This document shows, piece after piece, positions 11,186 to 19,911 of a DNA stretch of 64,000 nt. The notes under the pieces are model-generated. The model had not been told where the DNA came from. It saw only the letters and a list, made by a program, of their open reading frames with translations, and made no database searches. This stretch comes from Gracilaria domingensis (taxonomy: Eukaryota; Rhodophyta; Florideophyceae; Gracilariales; Gracilariaceae). Every line of letters starts with the position of its first letter. The stretch's first letter is position 1. The stretch spans positions 464,364 to 528,363 of the forward strand of contig VCMS01000037.1 in the NCBI GenBank assembly GCA_022539475.1. The letters are read 5' to 3'. The position numbers and the translations under genes are program-made.

Positions 11186-11252
11186 GGAGAATATAGTCGT
11201 GATAACACGTAAAGTTAACAATGTAATAAACAATAAATTTATGCTACTATCT

Positions 11253-11573
11253 CTAACCAACCTTTCGAAAACCAGCTATGACATGAGCTGGGTTACTCGA
11301 GCCAAAGATGGCAGATCCTGCAACTGAAATGTTTGCACCGGCCTTCACTACTCCTTTCACAGTACTCAGTCCAATACCCCCATCCACCTGTATCCCTATT
11401 CTTGGGTACAACTCCCTTGCATGTCGCACCTTATCAAGAACACCCTCCATAAACGCCTGTCCTCCAAACCCTGGCTCCACCGTCATCAACAATAACATGT
11501 CTACAACTACTTCCTTCATAAGTGCTTCTACGACCTTTATAGACGTATTCGGGCGCAACCCAACTCCATCCTT
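11253..11573 (-). pseudogene. RPE-like: ribulose-phosphate 3-epimerase, C-terminal stump
   Basis: The C-terminal half of ribulose-phosphate 3-epimerase, the pentose-phosphate/Calvin-cycle enzyme that interconverts ribulose-5-P and xylulose-5-P. Diagnostic blocks are DGVGLRPNTSIKVVEAL, MTVEPGFGGQAFM (phosphate-binding and active-site loop), GIQVDGGIG with the catalytic Asp, and GANISVAGSAIFG. About 105 residues are present against 220-250 for the family; the N-terminal half with the metal-binding His residues is absent. A TAA lies just upstream of the first conserved block, and the next 400 bp hold no epimerase sequence on this strand. It is therefore a 5'-truncated copy. A far-distant upstream exon cannot be excluded. 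Confidence 0.8.
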
Positions 11574-11970
11574 TTAATTATGGCAATCCGAGTGAAGCTA
11601 TAAAACCCGTTCACGTCATTTATGAAGCCAAAATGGCTCCTTTCATCCTGTATTCAAGCTCCCCGTAACTCGTACTTTACAACTACTTTACAACTCAAGT
11701 TCGAAATCAGTTTCATTCATTGCACACTTTCTACTCTTCCACCTACTTTTCATAAAACATCATCACACTTTGTGGCTTGTCCTCTCATACAAGCCCTATC
11801 ATTCATTCAGTACAATCACATATCATACATTTCGCTCACTTTCACAAAGTGAACCATGTTCCCGTTCTGCGCTTCCCCACCGTTTGTACTTAAGTATCAC
11901 TCTTTACCCCAGCAGTTCTCCGCCCCATCTTCCATTTATATCGTCACACAAAAACATTCGAACACTTGCA

Positions 11971-12873
11971 ATGAACTCCCAGTCCGAGATGCCTCCCACT
12001 CCGCCTCCGAGTCCCAGATACTCTGACGTCCCTCAGGCCTCATCTCCCGCCCGAAGGACTCGGGCCGTTATTGTTGGAAGCGGGCGTATAGGTACCATGC
12101 TGGCGAACGAAGAAGATACGGTCATTTCCGCACACAAATTCTGCAGCATGGCTCCTACCTCTCATCTTTCTGATGTACCGATACTAGTTTGTGGAAGAAC
12201 GAACACTCTGGAGACCGTAATTCAGGCTTGCCCTTATTCGCTCAGAGAGAATCTCGTTTTCTTCCAGAATGGAGACATCATACCATTGCTTTCGAAGCTC
12301 GGTGTGGACAAATGTTCAAAAGTTGTCTTATACGTTCGTGTCCCCTCAAGAAACGCAGCTCCGCAGGATGGTGTCACTCCTCAAAGTCCGGATGGTCTCA
12401 CTGTCGCAACAGGAAAGTGGGCTTCCAACGTTGCAGACAGGTTTAGGTCTATGGGTCTCACTTGCGGGGTTGTCGACGAAGACACATTTCTCGTAAGCTA
12501 TTATGAGAAGCTCGTGTGGCTATCATCGTTCAACATCGTCAGGGCCTCAAGAGGTTTCATTCCCATGGACGTAGTCGCTACGGAGTGCAGTACGGTTGTG
12601 CTCACAATAATGAAAGAGCTGTTGAAGATAGTTTCGCTTAAGACAGGTACTACTTTCAACCTGGAAGAGACCGTTGGGCGACTTCTTGCATATGGGAAAA
12701 CTCTCGTTGGCTTCCCTACTTCTTTCTCCGACTTTCAGTTTAGGAACGCGTACTTCTACGACTTTTCCGGCCAAGAAAGAAACATTGTAGGCGGTGACCC
12801 CGCTCCTTTTCATACAAACTACGTCAACGTTGTTAAGGAAAAGTTATCCCCCTCCCCATTCCGCCAGCTTTGA
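11971..12873 (+). CDS. NAD(P)-binding protein, ketopantoate-reductase-like
   Basis: A 300-residue intact protein. After a Pro/Ser-rich, low-complexity start (residues 1-30) comes a beta strand and dinucleotide-binding loop, AVIVGSGRIGTMLA (GxGxxG, about residues 32-45). The C-terminal half is helical, with EKLVWLSSFNIVRASRGF, the position where 6-phosphogluconate/ketopantoate reductases carry their Lys and Asn. The overall layout (Rossmann domain, then helical domain) fits the ApbA/PanE-like superfamily, but substrate residues are too diverged to claim pantoate synthesis. The ATG at 11971 was chosen because upstream frame extension is T/C-rich and non-conserved. It is one of the few intact host-type genes in the transposon-rich part and lies between the two halves of the polymerase epsilon relic. 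Confidence 0.6.
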   Translation: MNSQSEMPPTPPPSPRYSDVPQASSPARRTRAVIVGSGRIGTMLANEEDTVISAHKFCSMAPTSHLSDVPILVCGRTNTLETVIQACPYSLRENLVFFQNGDIIPLLSKLGVDKCSKVVLYVRVPSRNAAPQDGVTPQSPDGLTVATGKWASNVADRFRSMGLTCGVVDEDTFLVSYYEKLVWLSSFNIVRASRGFIPMDVVATECSTVVLTIMKELLKIVSLKTGTTFNLEETVGRLLAYGKTLVGFPTSFSDFQFRNAYFYDFSGQERNIVGGDPAPFHTNYVNVVKEKLSPSPFRQL

Positions 12874-12932
12874 GGTTAGAACACATGACTTTTCGGTGTT
12901 GTAAACCTTTTAGAGATAGTTAAACATAAAAG

Positions 12933-14051
12933 TTACTTTATCGAAATGACCTGTTTTCTAACTTCACGTACAATGGACTGTCGAAGTGGAAAACAGAAGT
13001 TATCCACAATTTCGCAACTTTTATCCCCGGGATAGATAACAAACGCATCCATCTTCTGCAACAGGTCCCCAATAGCAGAATCCACTTCTTCTCTCCACTG
13101 CCACAGTTTGTTGTACACGAAATTGGAATTGAGGTTCACCTTTGGTACCTTCTGACGAATTCGTCTGTACGTCTTGCTCCGAGTAGGTGTCCCTTGTGTT
13201 CCAGACCGCTCGCCAGAAACACTTGAACGTGCCATTCTTGCGGACAGAAGCACAACGTCATCGTCCTGCTGCTCCGCAGTTTCTGGTGCAGTTTGGGGTA
13301 CAGATGGACCAGCTCCTTGTGCGGATTGCGCATCCGCGTCTGGAAGGGGACCTTTTATGATCTCATCTTCCTCCTCATGCACAGCCGTCCCCTGCTGAAC
13401 CGTCTGTTTCGACGCAGAAGATCCCCTTGTGTCGACGGTTTGATTCATCGCAGGAGAAGCCCTTTTCGACGCATTGGGCTTCGTAACGGAGGTAGACTTT
13501 GTTTGACCTGTCCGCTTCGTAGCTGGGAATGCTCTCGTCTTCATAGACCGCTTCGTAACAGACGACGGACCTGCCCGTGGAGGTGCTACTGATGCGCTAC
13601 CTCCCGGTGTTGATGAACTTCGAATTGGCTCCGTGCGGCTTGTCGGCGTCATCACCTCACTCATAGCGCTCACCGTTCCTCGCTTGGACGCCGGAATGCT
13701 GGCTGCCACCGGTTTCATCATTTTCTCATCCCAAGGAGCGGCCGTCCGGAGATCCTGGATATATTGTGGAAGATCCAGGCCCTCCGCCCGGTAAGGGTAG
13801 AACGTCTGACCGCTTCGACTGATGAGAATATTATGAACCATCACAAGACCTGGGTCCAATTGCTTCCCGAGCAACTCGCGGCGTAGAACATTTCCAATTC
13901 CATGCAACAACGCTTCCCCCACTATCACCTTTCCTTCATTCTCAATATCCATCTGCAGAGAAACCCGCATTCCACCTTGCAATAATCGAGTGCTCCGCCG
14001 AGTGCGAGGAGTCACGCTTTGCGTACGCTTTCGAACACGAGTTGGCTTCAT
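12933..14051 (-). CDS. unknown protein with Thr/Lys/Ser repeat middle
   Basis: A 372-residue intact frame. The N-terminal part (about 28-100) looks globular (VSLQMDIENEGKVIVGEALL, then LPQYIQDLRTAAPWDEKM). Residues about 150-220 are low-complexity repeats of SVTKR, FPATKR, SVTKP and SASKQ type. The last 60 residues again look folded (KLWQWREEVDSAIGDLLQKM ... VREVRKQVISIK). The very basic start (KPTRVRKRTQSVTPRTRRST) suggests binding to nucleic acid or a nuclear location. No family is recognised. It ends 60 bp from the end of the convergent Rossmann-fold gene and starts about 345 bp before the fold-back array. Confidence 0.5.
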   Translation of the reverse strand: MKPTRVRKRTQSVTPRTRRSTRLLQGGMRVSLQMDIENEGKVIVGEALLHGIGNVLRRELLGKQLDPGLVMVHNILISRSGQTFYPYRAEGLDLPQYIQDLRTAAPWDEKMMKPVAASIPASKRGTVSAMSEVMTPTSRTEPIRSSSTPGGSASVAPPRAGPSSVTKRSMKTRAFPATKRTGQTKSTSVTKPNASKRASPAMNQTVDTRGSSASKQTVQQGTAVHEEEDEIIKGPLPDADAQSAQGAGPSVPQTAPETAEQQDDDVVLLSARMARSSVSGERSGTQGTPTRSKTYRRIRQKVPKVNLNSNFVYNKLWQWREEVDSAIGDLLQKMDAFVIYPGDKSCEIVDNFCFPLRQSIVREVRKQVISIK

Positions 14052-14395
14052 GTTGAACAGCTATTGCAGTGAAAGGTGTATATCAACAATACGTTCGCTC
14101 TGGACGATACAAGAACGGATGTGAGCCTTTTAAATGGCGACTTACGCTGGGCACCCCCGCTTTCGGCAGCTCCTCCCAGCGCACTGCCAGTCTCGTCCGT
14201 GTCCTGTCCGTGGCCGCTCGCACGCTGATTGTACGCTTTAGAGTCGTGGAGTTTGATGACTCACGCGAGCAATGGTCGCGCTCTCTAATCATGCTCTTCA
14301 AATGCTTTGCATAGTGGTCAAGAGTACACTCATTTACTTCCATGTACAGCCTACTCCAGCGAATACACGTGGACAGCGGCGCCAAGGTACCGGCG

Positions 14396-15213
14396 GCCGG
14401 GTGTAGCGAAATCACTGCGGGGCGGCGTGTTTTGGGAGGTCCCGGGAAGGCGCCGAAATGTGGCCAGAACGTGCCCGCGAGCGGGGGGGGTCGGTCGTGT
14501 TAGGGTACCTACCCTAAAACGACCGGACCCCCCCGCCCGCGGGCATAAAATCGCATATTTTTCAAAAAATCGTCTAAAACGTGCCCGCGGGCGGGGGGGT
14601 CCGGTCGTGTTAGGGTAGCCATCCTAACACGACCGACCCCCCCCCCGCCCGCGGGCATAAAATCGCACATTTTTCAAAAAATCGTCCAAAACGTGCCCGC
14701 GGGCGGGGGGGGGGGGTCCGGTCGTGTTAGGGTAGCTACCCTAACACGACCGACCCCCCCCCCCCGCCCGCGGGCATAAAATCGCACATTTTTCAAAAAA
14801 TCATCCAAAACGTGCCCGCGGCCGGGGGGGGGGGGGGGGGTCGGTCGTGTTAGGGTAGCTACCCTAACACGAACGACCCCCCCCGCCCGCGGGCATAAAA
14901 TCGCAAATTTTTCAAAAAATCGTCCAAAACGTGCCCGCGGGCGGGGGGGGCCCGGTCGTGTTAGGGTAGCTACCCTAACACGACCGACCCCCCCCCCCCC
15001 CCCCCGCCGGCATAATATCGCACATTTTTCAAAGAATCGCCCAAAACGTGCCCGCGGGCGGGGGGGTCCGGTCGTGTTAGGGTAGCTACCCTAACACGAC
15101 CGACCCCCTCCGCCCGCGGGCACGTTCTGGAAACATTTTGGCACCCTCCGGAGACCTTCCAAAGCATTCCTCCCGGCTCTTCTGGCAGTGATTTCGCTGC
15201 ACACGCCGTGCAC
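14396..15213. mobile_element. fold-back element of TTAGGG-containing palindromes
   Basis: About 820 bp. The two ends are inverted copies: GTGTAGCGAAATCACTGC near 14401 matches the reverse complement of the sequence ending near 15210, and similarity continues inward through CCAGAACGTGCCCGCG. Inside are six tandem units of about 113-119 bp. Each has G-run and C-run arms around a palindrome whose core is GTTAGGGTAGCTACCCTAAC, then a spacer GGGCATAAAATCGCACATTT. CACTG/CAGTG at the ends resembles CACTA-type termini. There is no open gene of its own. The C-terminal end of the Plavaka transposase frame runs into its right arm. Confidence 0.75.
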
Positions 15214-18117
15214 ATATATCAAACTAGAGAAAACTAGCGCTTCACACCCACTAGATCCGCGACTTTTAGCACAATACGCGACCTTTGCAATAGCTCCGAA
15301 TCGCGACGTGGCCGACATCAGAGTGACTACCTGGGCAACCCAAGTCCCTGAATCTTCTCCGCTTACCAATACAGTGGAAAACTTTGGCTTTCTACTGGGA
15401 CCAAATGCTGGAGAAGCGAAGACACGTTGGATGATGGGGTATTTGGGTCGTCCCAGCTTAAGTGCCTTAGAAGACGAATCGAAGTGTTCAAGAGTCGGAA
15501 CGAAACCGCCTTTCACGAGGGCCGAATTCACCAGAGTTATCCTTGTCTTTTCTGGGAAGTATGTAATAGAGTGCTCATCCAGTGTTTCTTTCACGAGACT
15601 GAGGAAAGGAGGAAGGGCCTGTTCACCAATTTGATCAAGAATCGACCTTGTGTCCCTACTTGAGAACATCTCTCTAACAGCAGTCCATTTTTTTGAACTG
15701 GACATACTTGAAACACAATGTTGAAGAGCTCGTAAAGTGAAAGAACGCCCTCTCATTGCAAACCGAGGAAGCTGTGTGGAAGTTCCTGGTAAACCTGGAT
15801 TACGCTGGTAAGGAGTATTGCCATTCCATTGCTTTCTAACATGTCCGTGCTCAATGGAGCGAATAGTCTCCTCCACAGCCGTTGCTGTTCTTCTGGACGT
15901 CTTTTTGTAGTGTCTCTTAAATAGCAGGTGTGCATGTTCGTATATGCCTGCGTCGTAGTACTTGATACTTCCCAGACGGCGAATATCGTCCACGAGATGA
16001 TCGAGAAGATGAAACTTCAGAGTTCCCAGTCTGGAGGGATGAAAATCCGCCAGAGTCTTTGTTGCGGAACGCTTGAAGGTTTCAATCTCCGAACTAAGAC
16101 ACAGGAGAGAGCTTTCAGTCCAATACGGGTCACGATTGTATCTGAATAAGGTCGAGAGCAAGTCCGAGTACTGAGAGAAAACGGTTGTGATTGGGGCAAC
16201 GTCCTGTTCTCCACAGCATATGTCAAAGAATGCTCCTATGAAGGGAAAGACCATGTCAAGTGCTTTGTAGTTTTTGGCCTCCAGCATTCCACGGAGACCG
16301 TCTTTCGTGAAGATACCATTCAAAGATTTGCATTTCTCCTGCGTGGAGAAATCGATATGTAAACCTTTGGCAGGAGAATCGCGTTCTATGGCAGCTAGAA
16401 TTGCGTTTGCATGGTTGAGGAGTTGGGTGCGTATCGTTCGAAATGAACGCGATTCAGATGTTCTTATTGTGGTGCACAGGGTGTCTGACTGCAGTCTCTC
16501 GATTGTGGCCGTTTTTATCAACTTTGAGATGCCGAGATGCAAGTTGTGTAATGGTTCGAATGAGAACAGACTGTATGGAGACAATCCCGGGATCATTCCA
16601 AGGCTTACGGAAGTTTCGAGGAACGAAGGAATGAGAGATATGGAATTTGAACGCATCAGAGTATCCGCTTGAGATCTCCTCTCCCTCGCACGACGTGGAC
16701 GTCTTTCCGCCTCGTCTTTTTGTGCATGTTGCAAGATAGCTGTGTATGTCTTTCGGATGCTTTTCGTGTGCTTTTGAGAACGTCCGTTGAATGAGGTGGG
16801 AATAGGACTGCATAAAGATGAGCGAGGGGCTTTGCATCTATGACACGGGCTTTCCGTTTTGGTCCCATGAAGAATGGACAGAATGTCCTTAGCCTCAGGA
16901 ATATCCGCACGATAACTTGCAAGCAGAGGATGGCACACTCGACTTAGTTTGTCTTCGCCGATGAACTGAAAACCTTTCTGCGTGAGATTTAGAATGGGCT
17001 CCAGGACTTGACGAAGAGATTCTTGAAGGATTTGCATCCTGGACTCGCGTAGAGACTTGCTAGAAACGAATGGCATTGCGTCTGCTTCAGATGCGGAAAC
17101 CTCGATCAGTGTCGTAGGGAAGTATGCCACTACGGTGAGGTCATCACGGATACACTTACGGCGAAGCTCGTCGGAGAAGTTGAGAAATATGAGGTGAAGA
17201 GGATAGGCGGTAACCGATGTTTGCTTTATAGTTGTTGAAGACTTATCGGTGTATACCTGCAGAAGACCTACGAAAGATTCACTGTAACTTATTTCTTGGG
17301 AGTACCACACTATTCTACTATCCAAAGAGCCCATGACCATTTCCTTAAGTTTTGAGGTGGCGTCTCTTGCGAGAGAGCCGGACATGGGGTGAGATATTTT
17401 CGTGGAGTGGGTCTGAGGTATAGGGTGGAAGAATGTGTTTTCGTTGTTAGCCAACTTGAGCTGTTTCACAAGTGTCTGAACGGCGTCTCTCGTGTAGAGG
17501 GTGGCGCTGAACTTATATCCTTCTGGCAAAACAGTTCTTCGATTGAAACCGTCCTTTGAGCCGTATCGTTCGAAAATGGCGTTCTTCAGTTCTGTACAGC
17601 GCTTGGAACTTGTTATGGTCTCTTTGAATCGCTTTTGCGAGAATCGCGGGTCCCGAAGTAGCCCAATTAGCTCGTCAGCCTCACGATGACCAAGGTTGGA
17701 AGCTACTGAAGCCAGACAAACCGTGAGATAATCCATATGCAAATCACCGAGGGTCTCCTCAGAAGGCACTGGGCGGGAACTGCTTCCGTGTTCTCGCTCT
17801 AATGACGCGGGACCCGGGGAAGGAGAAACACAATGCGAAGTGTCCGGAATGGGAGGGGCGCACGGAGTGGGATCGACGATGTCCTCGGACACCGGAGGCT
17901 CGGGAAGGCGACAAGGGGCAGTGACCGTTTCGGAAGATGCGGGCGCGGGCGCGGAAAGCTTGAGACGCTTGCTTCTACGAATGGGCCGGCTATTGTCGTC
18001 TTCCAGCGCTGCTTTCAGACGAAACGGGCAATGGTTGACATGCTGTTGAAGAGATAAGACTCCTCGGCGAGTAACGAAGCGGCACCCACGCTTCTTATGT
18101 GTACAGTAGTAGACCAT
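15091..18117 (-). CDS. Plavaka-family transposase
   Basis: About 1008 residues, uninterrupted. The start ATG at 18117 is in a CCCATGG context and opens directly into a zinc finger, YYCTHKKRGCRFV...HVNHCPF (C-C-H-C), as in other Plavaka (KDZ/CACTA-related) transposases. Family blocks in order are LLQVYTDKSSTT with the first catalytic Asp, LHLIFLNFSDELRRK, SPCHRCKAP, FSFEPLHNLHLGISKLIK, and LKFHLLDHLVDDIRRLGSIK followed by DAGIYEHAHLLFKRHYKKTS. The last corresponds to the FGTTDNYNTE...ERLHIDFAK block of the family. Residues about 90-160 are Pro/Ser-rich linker. The last roughly 40 residues (ITARRAGRNALEGLRRVPK...) are encoded by the arm of the fold-back element and are unlikely to be original. 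The gene looks recently active or recently inactive. The outer ends of the transposon were not found. Confidence 0.8.
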   Translation of the reverse strand: MVYYCTHKKRGCRFVTRRGVLSLQQHVNHCPFRLKAALEDDNSRPIRRSKRLKLSAPAPASSETVTAPCRLPEPPVSEDIVDPTPCAPPIPDTSHCVSPSPGPASLEREHGSSSRPVPSEETLGDLHMDYLTVCLASVASNLGHREADELIGLLRDPRFSQKRFKETITSSKRCTELKNAIFERYGSKDGFNRRTVLPEGYKFSATLYTRDAVQTLVKQLKLANNENTFFHPIPQTHSTKISHPMSGSLARDATSKLKEMVMGSLDSRIVWYSQEISYSESFVGLLQVYTDKSSTTIKQTSVTAYPLHLIFLNFSDELRRKCIRDDLTVVAYFPTTLIEVSASEADAMPFVSSKSLRESRMQILQESLRQVLEPILNLTQKGFQFIGEDKLSRVCHPLLASYRADIPEAKDILSILHGTKTESPCHRCKAPRSSLCSPIPTSFNGRSQKHTKSIRKTYTAILQHAQKDEAERRPRRARERRSQADTLMRSNSISLIPSFLETSVSLGMIPGLSPYSLFSFEPLHNLHLGISKLIKTATIERLQSDTLCTTIRTSESRSFRTIRTQLLNHANAILAAIERDSPAKGLHIDFSTQEKCKSLNGIFTKDGLRGMLEAKNYKALDMVFPFIGAFFDICCGEQDVAPITTVFSQYSDLLSTLFRYNRDPYWTESSLLCLSSEIETFKRSATKTLADFHPSRLGTLKFHLLDHLVDDIRRLGSIKYYDAGIYEHAHLLFKRHYKKTSRRTATAVEETIRSIEHGHVRKQWNGNTPYQRNPGLPGTSTQLPRFAMRGRSFTLRALQHCVSSMSSSKKWTAVREMFSSRDTRSILDQIGEQALPPFLSLVKETLDEHSITYFPEKTRITLVNSALVKGGFVPTLEHFDSSSKALKLGRPKYPIIQRVFASPAFGPSRKPKFSTVLVSGEDSGTWVAQVVTLMSATSRFGAIAKVAYCAKSRGSSGCEALVFSSLIYVHGVCSEITARRAGRNALEGLRRVPKCFQNVPAGGGGRSC

Positions 18118-18213
18118 GGGAAGAAGAAATGAACGAGAAACGACGACAAAGACTGCAGGGGAAGGTTGTAAGAAGGGAGAAGGAGGTCGAGCGACAGTCA
18201 AGGACGACGTCAT

Positions 18214-18509
18214 GCTGAGAACGGAGAATATATCTTGAGTTTAAATCACGTGCTTTCGTTCAAAAAGGAACGTAGGTACACGTCGACCTCAACACAAGGG
18301 TGTACTTCTCGTATTATCTACCACTGTTTATAAACCTGTGGTTTCCCAACGTTGTACGCTGTACACTTGTCCAATCTCGCACAGAAAAAAAAATCTCTTC
18401 CCTCCGCCGCCGCCGCCGCCCGCCGACGTCCGACCTTCTGTTACCGTCGTGATCCGTGCCATCCTCGCGTTCTACTCCGCTCCGTCGTTTTTTTTTCCGC
18501 CCTCGCACT
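18214..18509. promoter_or_regulatory. 5' flank of the Plavaka transposase, no gene
   Basis: Spacer upstream of the transposase. It contains a pyrimidine-rich stretch with CCGCCGCCG repeats (18400-18425) and T-runs (18487-18497). No terminal repeat of the transposon is evident. Confidence 0.3.
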
Positions 18510-18612
18510 CGCTACGAAGTAGCGTGCGGAGAAAGAGAATGAAGTACGTTTCATCTCTGCTTAATGGATTCCATTAAGCGGACATGAAGCGTACCTCATT
18601 CTCTTTCTCCGC
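18510..18612. repeat. compound hairpin, probable MITE
   Basis: A near-perfect inverted repeat: GCGGAGAAAGAGAATGA at 18526-18542 returns as its complement at 18596-18612. The arms continue through GTACG and TTTCAT, and the loop contains a second palindrome (CTTAATGG/CCATTAAG). A small hairpin CGCTAC-GAA-GTAGCG sits directly in front. Confidence 0.65.
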
Positions 18613-18804
18613 CCTCGTCGGACGCCTCCATAAAGCGGACAGCATCCGCATCTCACGGATGTATTCCGTGCAGTCTTTCCGTGCAGTCTTTTCGTACGTG
18701 CTTCCATATCCTTCTACGTATCTTTGTTCTAAACTAACCAATCCTCACCACGTCTCTTCGCGCTCTGCGACATGTAAACGGCAGAGAAAAGGCTTTGGGT
18801 TACT

Positions 18805-18947
18805 TTTGCGAGTTACTAGGTCCCTCGACTTTTCTAGCGCAACGTTTCTGTTTTGGTTTATCAATGGTACGTTCCATCGCATTTCAAATGTATCCAACGG
18901 AGCATTGACTAACTTGTGGATACTTTCTGCTTGCGTATACAGGTGAA
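18805..18947 (-). repeat. 143-bp direct repeat, copy A
   Basis: This segment recurs at 19178-19320 with only about a dozen differences. On the minus strand both copies keep an open frame reading LYTQAESIHKLVN, then FEMRWN and LEKSRDLVTRK, so the repeat may come from a coding exon of an unidentified gene or element. Neighbouring sequence is not shared. Confidence 0.6.
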
Positions 18948-19177
18948 GGACCAATTTCATTTCGTCTCTCAAGATCGATGTCTGACTGTTCGGGATAGGC
19001 GATTCTGGTGCTTGGTTGAGACATAGGCTGCTCTTTCGTTTATCGCATCTTGCGGTATGTTTGCTGCATGGGCATTCTTGGTTTCCTTGCTTGTGAGTTC
19101 TCGCTTCGACACCTTTCGCGCTTTACGATGATGGATTGTTGGTAATCTAACCGATCCCTTTGCTTCTTCCTCTTCCC

Positions 19178-19320
19178 TTTGCGAGTTACTAGGTCCCTCG
19201 ACTTTTCTAGCTCAACGTTTCTGTTTTGTTTTATCAATGGTAGGTTCCATCGCATTTCAAATGCATCCAACGAAGAATTGACTAACTTATGGATACTTTC
19301 TGCTTGAGTATACAGGTAAA
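19178..19320 (-). repeat. 143-bp direct repeat, copy B
   Basis: Second copy of the segment at 18805-18947, 230 bp away in the same orientation. The minus-strand frame is kept (DAFEMRWNLPLIKQNRNVEL), and it starts beside a CAGGTAAA-like end as copy A does. Confidence 0.6.
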
Positions 19321-19361
19321 TGACTTTTGATGCGGACGTAGCTCACGAGTTGCAGGTGCAG

Positions 19362-19538
19362 GTTCCTCAAGTAGGGAACCATGCATCTGGGCATGGTTCC
19401 CTACATGAGGAACGGAGAGGATGAGGCGCGAAGCGCCTCATCCTCTCGGAGTGCGTATTTGTTCTACCGATACAGCACTATGGTGGAGGTGCAGTCTGCG
19501 GCATCTGCCGCAGATTGCGCCTACACCCGCTCCATCAT
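19362..19538. repeat. cluster of three hairpins
   Basis: Hairpin 1, 19362-19413: arms GTTCCTCAAGTAGGGAACCATGC and its near complement. Hairpin 2, 19415-19447: a perfect 15-bp stem GAGAGGATGAGGCGC with a GAA loop. Hairpin 3, 19480-19538: an inner perfect stem TCTGCGGCA/TGCCGCAGA and an outer ATGGTGGAG/CTCCATCAT stem. No coding frame covers them. Confidence 0.65.
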
Positions 19539-19812
19539 GGGGAAATGGTACATGTAATATAGCGAAGTAGTGGTTAGCAAAAGCGGTCGATAGAAGAATA
19601 GATACGAATAAAACGGTATGATTTCATAATGGGCATCATCAGTACTAGCACCAGTATTCCATGCGTTGCAGGGTATCATTCCGCAGAAGGTATCGTGTAA
19701 TGTGCACCTTAATGGAAACTGAACCTAGACTTCGCGAAATACCGTTCAGGTAGCCCTCGACTAAAGAACTACCATGAGTGGAAAACCCACCAGTATTTAC
19801 TGCACAGCGATT

Positions 19813-19911
19813 CTGGACGACCCAAGCAATTATCTGCAAATTTTGAAATAATTGATCTCGATATTTTTTCAAAAAATTTACTGGACGACCCTTGCCAATT
19901 TCTGGACGACC
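19813..19911. repeat. three copies of CTGGACGACC
   Basis: The decamer CTGGACGACC occurs at 19813, 19881 and 19902, around an AT-rich TTTTTTCAAAAAATTT palindrome. It overlaps the broken downstream edge of the polymerase epsilon relic. Confidence 0.5.

Noticed and set aside
14470-15125. Regular repeats with spacers resembling a CRISPR array, or an internal telomere tract
   Set aside because: Repeats and spacers are both conserved and the unit is a large palindrome, so it is not CRISPR. TTAGGG occurs only once per arm, in head-to-head pairs, so it is not a tandem telomere tract.
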